Part shown: piece by piece, positions 7,635 through 13,077 of the stretch | Numbering within the stretch: position 1 is the first letter of the stretch | Layout of the letters: each line of letters opens with the position of its first letter | Origin: an uncultured Gammaproteobacteria bacterium | Lineage (GTDB): Bacteria; Pseudomonadota; Gammaproteobacteria; Steroidobacterales; JABDMI01 | Length of the DNA: 13,077 nt | Direction of reading: 5' to 3' | NCBI GenBank assembly: GCA_938039225.1 | Contig: CALHVH010000030.1 | Span: forward strand, 1 to 13,077 | Program-made: the position numbers and the translations under genes | Notes under the pieces: model-generated | What the model was told of the DNA's origin: nothing | Database searches by the model: none | The model's input: the letters and a program-made list of their open reading frames with translations, nothing else

Positions 7635-8093
7635 ATGAATAAGACACATACCAAAAAAGCGATTGATATTCTAAACAAAATAATGGAAATAGAATTGGCC
7701 GGTGTTGTACGTTATACACATTATTCATTAATGGTTTTTGGCTATAGTCGCATTCCAATTGTAAGTTGGATGAAAGAACAGGCCACAGAATCATTAGATC
7801 ATGCACATCAAGCGGGTGAGTTGGTCACGTGGTTGGGTGGACATCCTTCTCTAAAAATTGGACCTTTATTAGAAACGGAACAACATGATATCGGTGACAT
7901 CATGCGTGAGAGTCTTAGTCATGAACAAAGTGCTATTGATGCTTACTATGAACTATTGGCTTTAGCCGAAAAAGCAAATTCTGTTACTTTAGAAGAGTAC
8001 GCACGAGAGCAAATCAAAATGGAAGAGTTGCATTTGGATGAAGTGAATAAAATGCTAAGACGTCCTGGGGAGATCGGAGTATTTAAAGCCTAA
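7635..8093 (+). CDS. Bacterioferritin-like ferritin-fold protein
   Basis: 152 residues, close to the usual bacterioferritin length (about 158), with four predicted helices. Visible diiron ligands are Glu20 in helix A (EIELAGVVRY), Glu97 in helix C (SHEQ) and the Glu130-x-x-His133 pair in helix D (MEELHLDEV). In helix B, alignment on HA places His56 at the expected His, but the Glu expected three residues earlier is Ser53, with Glu52 beside it. The heme-binding Met of bacterioferritin aligns with Leu54. It therefore looks like a heme-free member of the family with an altered site, which would store or oxidise iron in the cytoplasm. It is monocistronic, with its own promoter, a Fur-type box and a terminator. 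GGGGG five bases before the ATG is the only Shine-Dalgarno-like run. Confidence 0.8.
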   Translation: MNKTHTKKAIDILNKIMEIELAGVVRYTHYSLMVFGYSRIPIVSWMKEQATESLDHAHQAGELVTWLGGHPSLKIGPLLETEQHDIGDIMRESLSHEQSAIDAYYELLALAEKANSVTLEEYAREQIKMEELHLDEVNKMLRRPGEIGVFKA

Positions 8094-8105
8094 GGAATTT
8101 CAAAT

Positions 8106-8135
8106 AAAAAAACTCACTCTTTTGTGAGTTTTTTT
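8106..8135 (+). terminator. Rho-independent terminator after the bacterioferritin-like gene
   Basis: AACTCAC (8111-8117), loop TCTTTT, GTGAGTT (8124-8130), flanked by an A-run (8106-8110) and a T-run (8131-8135). It starts 13 bp after the stop codon. The A and T runs on both sides mean it could act in both directions. Confidence 0.85.
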
Positions 8136-8180
8136 CTAATTGTATATATGTTGATTACATAATTTTTTTAATGCTCATGC

Positions 8181-8194
8181 TTGAGTATACTCAA
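8181..8194. repeat. Perfect 14-bp palindrome between convergent genes
   Basis: TTGAGTATACTCAA is its own reverse complement. It sits between the two convergent terminators and is not followed by a T-run, so it is not an obvious terminator. It may bind a protein or simply be part of the convergent-end structure. Confidence 0.5.
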
Positions 8195-8195
8195 T

Positions 8196-8220
8196 AAAAA
8201 AAGCCGCTAGATAGCGGCTT
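8196..8220 (-). terminator. Rho-independent terminator of the minus-strand lipase operon
   Basis: AAGCCGCT (8201-8208) and AGCGGCTT (8213-8220) form a perfect 8-bp GC-rich stem with a 4-nt loop. On the minus strand it is followed by a T-run (the A-run at 8196-8200 on the plus strand). It lies 39 bp past the stop of the lipase-like gene. Confidence 0.88.
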
Positions 8221-8258
8221 AAAATAGGGGGGATTTATTATAATTATTATTTGCTTGA

Positions 8259-9293
8259 TTACTCAATCGCATCAATAAACACATCAGCGATGTTCAAACT
8301 TTCTGGTTTATTAACAACACGGTAATGTTTTTTGAATATCCACCAACCAGTACTGTATTTTCTTTCACTGATATTAAATGAGGCATCTGCAAAGTTGCGA
8401 CCATTATTTAAGGCCACCAAGCGGCCAGAGCTTTGACCATTCCCTGCTTCTGTGTGCCCCAGACCTTGAGCCATTAGAATGGGGAAGTGATTATACAAAA
8501 GTGAGCTAGGACCTTTAGCTGATGCTATTCGCCCATCGATTCTAATTGAACGACTGCATGAATCCAAAGCTTCTTGTCGAGCTGAACCGCAGGCGCTGTG
8601 CATCGGTACTATGCCATCATCACGGCCCAACATAAAGCGTGAGAGGAGGACGTTTTCTTTTCCACCTACAATGCGAACTCTAGGAAGAGAATTCGGTGCC
8701 ATCGCTGTTTGACGTGCAATACTAGGTCTTAAATCATTGATAATGCCAGCAAACCAGCCGGCGTTAAGATCGAAGCCTAAAAATGGTTGTAATATATATT
8801 TATTAACATCAAAGCCCAATACATTGCCATTTAAAGCTGACACAATTTCATCAGCACCTTCTGTGCCTCCACCAGCACCGACGACGTCAAACGAGACTAG
8901 AACCTTAAATTTATTTTTATCAATGCCCCATTGGTTTAGTCGATTGATGATGTAGCGTGTAACCAAATCACCAGTTGAGGCGGTTACAAAATAACAACCA
9001 TCTTTACAAGTACCTTGAGACTCTAAGTTTTTAACTTGTCTATAGAGTCGGAGTGAATTCTCACTTAAGCGATAACCTGAATGAAAATAAATTGAGGCAT
9101 CCATTCTAGGACGCATAGTACCCGCTTGAGCAAGCCCGGCTTCTTCAATCTGCTCAAGGCTTCTAAGTCGTAATAAATCTTCAGGCTGAAGACCGTGTAC
9201 AAACACAACATTTTTACCATTAATTTGAGCTGTAATTTCTGGCGTACACACAATAAAAATTACGACTAGTACAACACTTATAAAATACTTCAT
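8259..9293 (-). CDS. Secreted lipase-like alpha/beta hydrolase
   Basis: 344 residues. An N-terminal signal peptide runs to about residue 23 (hydrophobic core ISVVLVVIFIV); the Cys at 16 is not in a proper lipobox. The oxyanion motif is VFVHG (His33-Gly34). The nucleophile elbow is TASTGD with Ser106; Thr replaces the usual first Gly of GxSxG. The likely acid is Asp225 or Asp226 in GRDDGIVP and the likely His is His280 in GLGHTEAGN. Four Cys (96, 100, 235, 246) could form two disulfides, consistent with an exported enzyme. The start is well supported by GAGGAG four bases upstream. It follows the membrane-anchored gene by 62 bp on the same strand and ends at a strong terminator. It may be a lipase or esterase; the substrate is unproven. 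Confidence 0.75.
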   Translation of the reverse strand: MKYFISVVLVVIFIVCTPEITAQINGKNVVFVHGLQPEDLLRLRSLEQIEEAGLAQAGTMRPRMDASIYFHSGYRLSENSLRLYRQVKNLESQGTCKDGCYFVTASTGDLVTRYIINRLNQWGIDKNKFKVLVSFDVVGAGGGTEGADEIVSALNGNVLGFDVNKYILQPFLGFDLNAGWFAGIINDLRPSIARQTAMAPNSLPRVRIVGGKENVLLSRFMLGRDDGIVPMHSACGSARQEALDSCSRSIRIDGRIASAKGPSSLLYNHFPILMAQGLGHTEAGNGQSSGRLVALNNGRNFADASFNISERKYSTGWWIFKKHYRVVNKPESLNIADVFIDAIE

Positions 9294-9355
9294 ACTCTCC
9301 TCACCATTTATTTGAACTTATATTTAAAATCTAACTTTTAGAACCTTTGCTAACT

Positions 9356-10498
9356 TTATTCTGCTAATTCACGTAATGCTTCTAGACGATCAGAGACCTC
9401 TTGATTACTGTATGCGGTATCGGCATAGCGATCAAATGCAAATGCAGGAATATCAAAGAAGCTAGCGTCTATAGCGGTAGGTACATCATTACCTTCGCCT
9501 GGATTTGCCCCTCGATAGGAACTGGCTATTCGCAACTTATAAGGGCCAGGCGATCCGGCATCCTTTAAAGCCAATTGATGAGCTTTTAATAGTAGTTCAT
9601 CTCGCCCTTCAGACATTTGCCCCTCGGCTTGTAATCGAATTAAAGGTTGATTAGTTTGAGCATCGTCTAAATAACCAGTCACGTAATAGTAACCCGATTC
9701 AAATACTTCATATTGCACAGGAATTTCAAGGTACTCGTCTTTAGGTTGACTGCCTGCTACTGCCTGCAAACGAGCCGATGCGTAACTGTAGTAGAAGGGT
9801 ACCGTTGTGATATGTTGTTTGCCATCGATTTGTACTTGAACACGAAGCAGCAACTCATTGGATTTACCGTCAGCCTTGAAATTATTTGTATCGACCATGG
9901 CGAGCAAAACATTGCTGTGATTACTATCAGAGACTAATTGCTTATTAGTTGTTAATAGAGGGTCTGAATTCTCATTTTGTATATTAGCTTCTGCAGAAAA
10001 GAAGGTATGCGCTTCAGCACCGTTAATCACGACTCTTATTTGTATGTCGTCACCTTCAAAGTATTGAAATTTGTCCACCGATGCGTCAATACTTATAGTG
10101 GTTAACTCAGCATTGTCGTCAAAAACCTTCATGCTAACGTTGGCTTGCTCGAACGGTGCTGGTGTTTTGGCTAAGTCCAGGTCTTTTATTGGTAGGGAGG
10201 AAGTTGGATATTTTGCTTGTTCTGCATAGATATCTGCAAGCAATGTAAACTGTTCTTTAACTAGATTTGAACCCAATGTATCTGCATCAAGTATTGATGG
10301 ATTCTCTTGGGTTTCGATTACTTCAGGTGCATTGTCAAAAATAGGCATTTCTGGTTTGACGGTTTGTACTTTTAAGTCATCTTGTGCATCAACCGGTTTA
10401 TTTAAGTAATAAAAAACAATAAAACATAGTAAACCTAAAAAGCAAAGGCTGCTAATTAATAAAACTCGCTTTGGAGTTTTCTTTACGTATTTTTTCAA
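9356..10498 (-). CDS. Membrane-anchored periplasmic protein of unknown function, cotranscribed with the lipase
   Basis: 380 residues that I do not firmly recognise. A Lys/Arg-rich start (MKKYVKKTPKR) precedes one transmembrane segment (about 12-32). Residues 33-380 would then lie in the periplasm. After an acidic, Pro-rich linker come beta-rich, Ig-like stretches such as VSMKVFDDNAELTTISIDA and EIPVQYEVFESGYYYVTGY, then a charged C-terminal helix (SDRLEALRELAE). The start is TTG: it has GGAGA six bases upstream and no earlier in-frame ATG is usable. Being first in a two-gene unit with a secreted lipase suggests a role in its folding, secretion or substrate handling. The topology recalls lipase foldases (Lif), but the Lif signature is absent. 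Weak resemblance to DUF4785-type proteins is possible but unchecked. Confidence 0.7.
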   Translation of the reverse strand: MKKYVKKTPKRVLLISSLCFLGLLCFIVFYYLNKPVDAQDDLKVQTVKPEMPIFDNAPEVIETQENPSILDADTLGSNLVKEQFTLLADIYAEQAKYPTSSLPIKDLDLAKTPAPFEQANVSMKVFDDNAELTTISIDASVDKFQYFEGDDIQIRVVINGAEAHTFFSAEANIQNENSDPLLTTNKQLVSDSNHSNVLLAMVDTNNFKADGKSNELLLRVQVQIDGKQHITTVPFYYSYASARLQAVAGSQPKDEYLEIPVQYEVFESGYYYVTGYLDDAQTNQPLIRLQAEGQMSEGRDELLLKAHQLALKDAGSPGPYKLRIASSYRGANPGEGNDVPTAIDASFFDIPAFAFDRYADTAYSNQEVSDRLEALRELAE

Positions 10499-10618
10499 GT
10501 GTTTCTCCGGCTTCTATTCTGCATTACTAAGATTATTTTTAGTTATTTTTGTTATGCAGTTTAACTACTAATACAAGATCTTAAGTCTTGTTTGTTCAAT
10601 CAAAAGTGAGTGTAAAAT

Positions 10619-10624
10619 AACATA
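10619..10624 (-). promoter_or_regulatory. -10-like hexamer of the minus-strand lipase operon
   Basis: TATGTT on the minus strand, exactly 18 bp after the GGGG end of the CCCCTAC/GTAGGGG dyad. No good -35 is present, since that position is occupied by the dyad. The implied leader is about 115 nt and includes an ACAAGA/TCTTGT stem-loop (10573-10591). Confidence 0.45.
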
Positions 10625-10638
10625 CTAACTACTGGATG

Positions 10639-10663
10639 ATAACCCCTGCCATTGAGTAGGGGG
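10639..10663 (-). promoter_or_regulatory. Operator-like dyad (site 1) of the lipase operon
   Basis: Read on the plus strand, CCCCTGC (10643-10649), spacer CATTGA, GTAGGGG (10656-10662): a 20-bp dyad with one mismatch between halves. The surrounding 25 bp match the reverse complement of 11806-11830 at 23 positions. It lies about 140 bp upstream of the TTG start of the membrane-anchored gene and 73 bp past the regulator stop. Its size and symmetry resemble LuxR-family lux boxes, though the half-site sequence is different. Confidence 0.65.
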
Positions 10664-10735
10664 CGAGTGTATGAGATTCTATTTTTTGAAAATTTTGTTA
10701 TGACCATTCTAGTTTGAGCTTTAAAAGGTAATATG

Positions 10736-11539
10736 TTAAATATTAGGCAAGGCTTGTAACCAGATTTGCATTAATTCATGACGGCTGTTTACTTTAAATA
10801 CTTTATAAATTTCTATAACATAATTGTGTATGGTTCCTTTGGTCAATGATAATTTCTCTGCTATTTCAACTTCCGAATAAGGTGTTAATAAATAGCCTAA
10901 AACTTCTCTTTCACGAGGGGATAACGGGCGCGTGGCAGGTTGTACCAATCCACGTAATAAGAATAACCAATAATGCAAGCGCGGGAAACAGAGTAAAGCG
11001 TCTAGAAGCTTGGATTTGTCTTTTTGCGTAAAAGCTTGTGCTCCTATAGGCCGATCAACCATGTAATATCCTTCAGCAATGTCAGATAATGCATATGCCC
11101 CCACCATGCGTTCACCAACTCCGAACTTTGCTAATAGTTCTTTCATCCAGTGTTTATTCCAGACTTCAGGAGTAGTAGCCTCATAGAGTAAATGCACCCT
11201 AGTTTGGCCTGCACTTTTTGTAGATAACATCATTTGAGGATCAGGTGAGCCGGCATTTTTAGCAATCTTGAAATATTTTTTGGTCGCCTCGACATGATTA
11301 AAATCAGTTCCTAACCCAAACTTGATATCAAATATTTTCCAGTCACCTAGAATTTGCGTGTGCCAGAGATCACGCCCATATTTGCCTTTATAAGCCGCAC
11401 ACCATACTACTTGGTCAGCATTTAATAACTCTGCAAGATATTTTTGATAAAGCTCGAGCATTAACATACTGTTTAAAGCAGAACAGGCATGTATTTTTTC
11501 TCTTAATTTAATAAGTCTTAGGTGCTTATCCTTTTTCAT
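10736..11539 (-). CDS. LuxR-type HTH transcriptional regulator
   Basis: 267 residues. The C-terminus (about 203-262) is a clear LuxR/FixJ helix-turn-helix: PLSPREREVLGYLL, then EVEIAEKLSLTKGTIHNYVIE, then KVFKVNSRHEL. The N-terminal 200 residues are not a phospho-receiver and not a convincing acyl-homoserine-lactone domain. A W46-x3-Y50 pair is present, but the conserved downstream Asp is not in place. The sensor input is unknown; a GAF-like fold is possible. The gene sits between two lipase units whose upstream regions share a dyad, so it is the obvious candidate to bind them. No terminator is seen after it, so read-through into the lipase operon is possible. The ATG has a weak Shine-Dalgarno, but an in-frame TAG closes the frame just upstream. 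Confidence 0.85.
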   Translation of the reverse strand: MKKDKHLRLIKLREKIHACSALNSMLMLELYQKYLAELLNADQVVWCAAYKGKYGRDLWHTQILGDWKIFDIKFGLGTDFNHVEATKKYFKIAKNAGSPDPQMMLSTKSAGQTRVHLLYEATTPEVWNKHWMKELLAKFGVGERMVGAYALSDIAEGYYMVDRPIGAQAFTQKDKSKLLDALLCFPRLHYWLFLLRGLVQPATRPLSPREREVLGYLLTPYSEVEIAEKLSLTKGTIHNYVIEIYKVFKVNSRHELMQIWLQALPNI

Positions 11540-11639
11540 GGTTGTCTATAAGTTTATTTCAAATGTAATAAATCAGTGAATATTGAAATTTATTATGTAA
11601 AGTTTCCTTAGTTAATGAAAGGATTATCGCGTTGGTAGC

Positions 11640-11645
11640 TTTATG
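11640..11645 (-). promoter_or_regulatory. -10-like hexamer of the LuxR-type regulator gene
   Basis: CATAAA on the minus strand (4 of 6 matches to TATAAT). A start point about 7 bp downstream would place the CRP box centre near -43, close to the class II position of -41.5. The implied leader is about 95 nt. Confidence 0.35.
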
Positions 11646-11668
11646 CTACTTTAATCTATTTAGAAAAA

Positions 11669-11684
11669 TGTGACTTTCATCACA
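11669..11684 (-). promoter_or_regulatory. CRP-type binding site
   Basis: TGTGA-CTTTCA-TCACA has both perfect CRP half-sites and flanking A/T (AAA before, ATA after). It lies about 130 bp upstream of the regulator start. Class II spacing to a -10-like hexamer points to activation of the regulator; action toward the plus strand is also possible. Confidence 0.65.
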
Positions 11685-11730
11685 ATATGTAGATTTAAAA
11701 TGTAAAGTTAAGCCATACAAAAAAGGAATA

Positions 11731-11823
11731 ATGATGTGCAAAATATCACTAGATTTAGCGGTATTGACTTGTAATTCTTGTTCAACTATCCGAGCTTCAC
11801 TAATACCCCCTACTCCATGGTAG
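11731..11823 (+). CDS. Possible 30-codon small ORF upstream of the lipase
   Basis: Two ATGs in a row (11731, 11734) follow AAAAAAGGA, a good Shine-Dalgarno for the second. The frame encodes 29-30 residues, starting MMCKISLDLAVLTC, with three Cys (3, 14, 17), and ends IPPTPW at a TAG inside the dyad. It could be a leader peptide or chance. No strong promoter is seen just upstream (a TAAAAT at 11696-11701 is the best candidate). If the lipase transcript begins at the -10 at 11845, this ORF is not on it. Confidence 0.2.
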   Translation: MMCKISLDLAVLTCNSCSTIRASLIPPTPW

Positions 11824-11830
11824 GGGTTAT
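11806..11830 (+). promoter_or_regulatory. Operator-like dyad (site 2) of the plus-strand lipase
   Basis: CCCCTAC (11807-11813), spacer TCCATG, GTAGGGG (11820-11826): a perfect 7-6-7 dyad of 20 bp. It ends 64 bp before the lipase ATG. It is the inverted counterpart of 10639-10663 and therefore has the same orientation relative to its own target gene. Confidence 0.7.
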
Positions 11831-11844
11831 CTGAATTTTTTAGC

Positions 11845-11850
11845 TTTGTT
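11845..11850 (+). promoter_or_regulatory. -10-like hexamer of the plus-strand lipase gene
   Basis: TTTGTT lies 18 bp after the dyad, the same spacing as TATGTT at site 1. It is a weak -10 with no -35, as expected for an activator-dependent promoter. An alternative start, TTGACT (11764-11769), 17 bp, TATCCG, would put the dyad downstream of the start point as a repressor site. Confidence 0.35.
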
Positions 11851-11890
11851 AAGTTGCAAGCTCTAAAAATTATTATATAGAGGAACTCTT

Positions 11891-13051
11891 ATGAAGGTAT
11901 CTTATATACAAACCTTCTTTGTTATTGTTATTGGTTTTTTATTCAGCAATTCAGCACTCGCTGATAATCTTGATAACGGTATCTATTGGTATGGTAATGG
12001 CGATACTTATGTAAAGCATGTACCAGGCAAAACTAACCCTAATTTTGATAAAACCAAACCTACAATAATTTTTGCTCATGGTTGGCAAAACGGTGGAATG
12101 GTCAAAGGCACGCATGAATCGTTTAATTATAGACGAATGAGTTCAAAATTTGCTGATGTTGATACTGCTGATAAGTGGATTAAAGAAGGCTGGAACATTG
12201 GAGCATTTTATTGGCGTGAGTTTGCAGATGAAGGCATTGTTATGGACGCTGAAAATAAAATCTGGTCACCTTATGGCTTTAGAGGTATGCGGATGCGTAA
12301 TACTAATGGTTCTTATAGTGATGCTCCAAATTCGATAAGATTTAAAAAGAGTGTTTCAGATTTGTTTTTTGAAGCCTATGTAAATGCGATGAGTGGTTAT
12401 ACAGGTAATGATGTGCGTCTTGCAGGTCATTCACTGGGTAATCAGCTTGTCATAGCAACCAGCAAAAAAATCAATGATGCGGTTAATCGTGGAGAGCTTA
12501 AACAAAATTTACGTCCAGAACGTATCGCTTTACTGGATCCGTTTTATTCAAATGTTCCTCAGTGGTTTTTAGGTGGAAAAACCACGGGTCAAAAAGCTTA
12601 TGAATATGCCAATCAATTAAGAAGTGACGGCGTAATTTTAGAGTACTATCAAAACTCTGCGGTAATTGCAGTTGGGCAAATTATGGGAACTGTTATAGAT
12701 AATGATAGCTTGAATAAGTTGAAAAATATTTCTGCTTATCAAAATATGCGCCCTTGGTATATACCTGCTGTAGATATAGGTACTAAGCACCTATCAGCTC
12801 ATTACACTTACTTTTTGTCTTTTGCCAGTCCGCCACCTGCTGAAGTCACGTTAGGTAAATGGACAGGACCTTGGTGGGCTAGATATTATGATCCCTTCAT
12901 CCGTGTTGATACAGGTAAAGATGCAATGTCTGCGGCAACCCCTAATTCAAGGGTTAGAGATATGATGTATAACAGCTATTACTGGGACCAAGTGGAAGGT
13001 CGTTATTCTTCCAAAACCAGTGATGATCAATTTCAGAGAAAGAGAAAATAA
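11891..13051 (+). CDS. Secreted lipase-like hydrolase with a pancreatic-lipase-type triad
   Basis: 386 residues. A signal peptide ends at SNSALA, with cleavage after residue 24. The oxyanion motif is IIFAHGWQNGG (His63-Gly64), the nucleophile elbow AGHSLGN (Ser181), the acid in ALLDPF (Asp216) and the likely His in LSAHYTYFLSF (His304). An Asp right after the strand following the nucleophile, with its His about 88 residues further on, is the arrangement of the pancreatic-lipase group rather than of typical bacterial lipases. The C-terminus beyond about 315 is Trp/Tyr-rich and ends in a charged tail (FQRKRK). The start has GAGGAA five bases upstream. The dyad and -10-like element shared with the minus-strand lipase operon suggest joint control. 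The substrate (triglyceride, phospholipid or other ester) is unproven. Confidence 0.8.
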   Translation: MKVSYIQTFFVIVIGFLFSNSALADNLDNGIYWYGNGDTYVKHVPGKTNPNFDKTKPTIIFAHGWQNGGMVKGTHESFNYRRMSSKFADVDTADKWIKEGWNIGAFYWREFADEGIVMDAENKIWSPYGFRGMRMRNTNGSYSDAPNSIRFKKSVSDLFFEAYVNAMSGYTGNDVRLAGHSLGNQLVIATSKKINDAVNRGELKQNLRPERIALLDPFYSNVPQWFLGGKTTGQKAYEYANQLRSDGVILEYYQNSAVIAVGQIMGTVIDNDSLNKLKNISAYQNMRPWYIPAVDIGTKHLSAHYTYFLSFASPPPAEVTLGKWTGPWWARYYDPFIRVDTGKDAMSAATPNSRVRDMMYNSYYWDQVEGRYSSKTSDDQFQRKRK

Positions 13052-13077
13052 CGAGCATAAAATTATAATTATAAAAA

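Larger units (their letters stand above)
11540..11890. other. 351-bp divergent regulatory region between the regulator and the plus-strand lipase
   Basis: This stretch separates two divergent genes. From left to right it holds a CATAAA -10-like hexamer for the regulator, a CRP-type box, a possible 30-codon small ORF, the second copy of the dyad, and a -10-like hexamer plus a good Shine-Dalgarno for the lipase. Each is listed separately. Confidence 0.7.

Noticed and set aside
8259..9293. Lipoprotein signal on the minus-strand lipase.
   Set aside because: The Cys at residue 16 is preceded by Val, not Gly/Ala/Ser, and the hydrophobic core continues to it without a lipobox.
9356..10498. Lipase-specific foldase (Lif/LifO).
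   Set aside because: The topology fits, but the conserved Lif signature is absent, the body looks beta-rich, and the gene precedes rather than follows the lipase.
10736..11539. Acyl-homoserine-lactone receptor of the LuxR quorum-sensing type.
   Set aside because: Only a W-x3-Y pair is shared with the ligand pocket; the downstream conserved Asp is not at the right spacing and no luxI-like gene is nearby.
10639..11830. The 25-bp inverted repeats as ends of an insertion sequence or invertible segment around the regulator gene.
   Set aside because: No transposase or recombinase is present, and the flanking bases show no target-site duplication (GGATG on the left, CTGAA on the right). The internal dyad symmetry and identical spacing to -10-like hexamers fit operators better.

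Overview
The window is AT-rich, densely packed bacterial chromosome, most likely from a gammaproteobacterium, probably marine or aquatic. The evidence is the protein families, a textbook CRP-type box (TGTGA-N6-TCACA), a Fur-type 7-1-7 box and the low-GC codon use; I cannot name a genus. No rRNA, tRNA, CRISPR array, insertion sequence or integrase is visible.

Region 1 (1-3810, + strand) is a sugar-oxidation operon: the C-terminal end of an MFS permease, a Tat-exported small subunit (gluconate 2-dehydrogenase subunit 3 type), an FAD-dependent GMC dehydrogenase with a Cys motif suited to an Fe-S cluster, and a lipoprotein TIM-barrel of the sugar phosphate isomerase/epimerase (AP endonuclease 2) family whose start overlaps the GMC stop (ATGA). 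The set fits glucoside 3-dehydrogenase-type chemistry, in which a sugar or glycoside is oxidised outside the cytoplasm and the keto product is isomerised or cleaved. A cytochrome c electron acceptor is not in view.

Region 2 (4052-7469, + strand) holds three tightly spaced hydrolases of unrelated folds: a serine beta-lactamase-like hydrolase, a NAPE-PLD/UlaG-like metallo-beta-lactamase-fold hydrolase and an alpha/beta hydrolase. The first two carry an N-terminal membrane segment. The substrate is unknown.

Region 3 (7470-8220) is a bacterioferritin-like gene behind a Fur-type box and a perfect TATAAT, ended by a strong hairpin terminator. A second terminator faces it and ends the minus-strand operon.

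Region 4 (8201-13051) is the most interesting part: a LuxR-type HTH regulator (minus strand) between two extracytoplasmic-lipase units. On one side is a minus-strand pair, a membrane-anchored periplasmic protein of unknown function plus a secreted lipase-like hydrolase. On the other is a plus-strand secreted hydrolase with a pancreatic-lipase-like triad. Both units are preceded by nearly the same 25-bp element, a CCCCTAC-N6-GTAGGGG dyad, in the same orientation relative to the gene and exactly 18 bp upstream of a -10-like hexamer. A near-perfect CRP box sits about 43 bp upstream of a plausible start point for the regulator gene. The simplest reading is a local circuit, CRP to LuxR-type regulator to two divergent lipase units, that does not obviously use an acyl-homoserine-lactone sensor domain.
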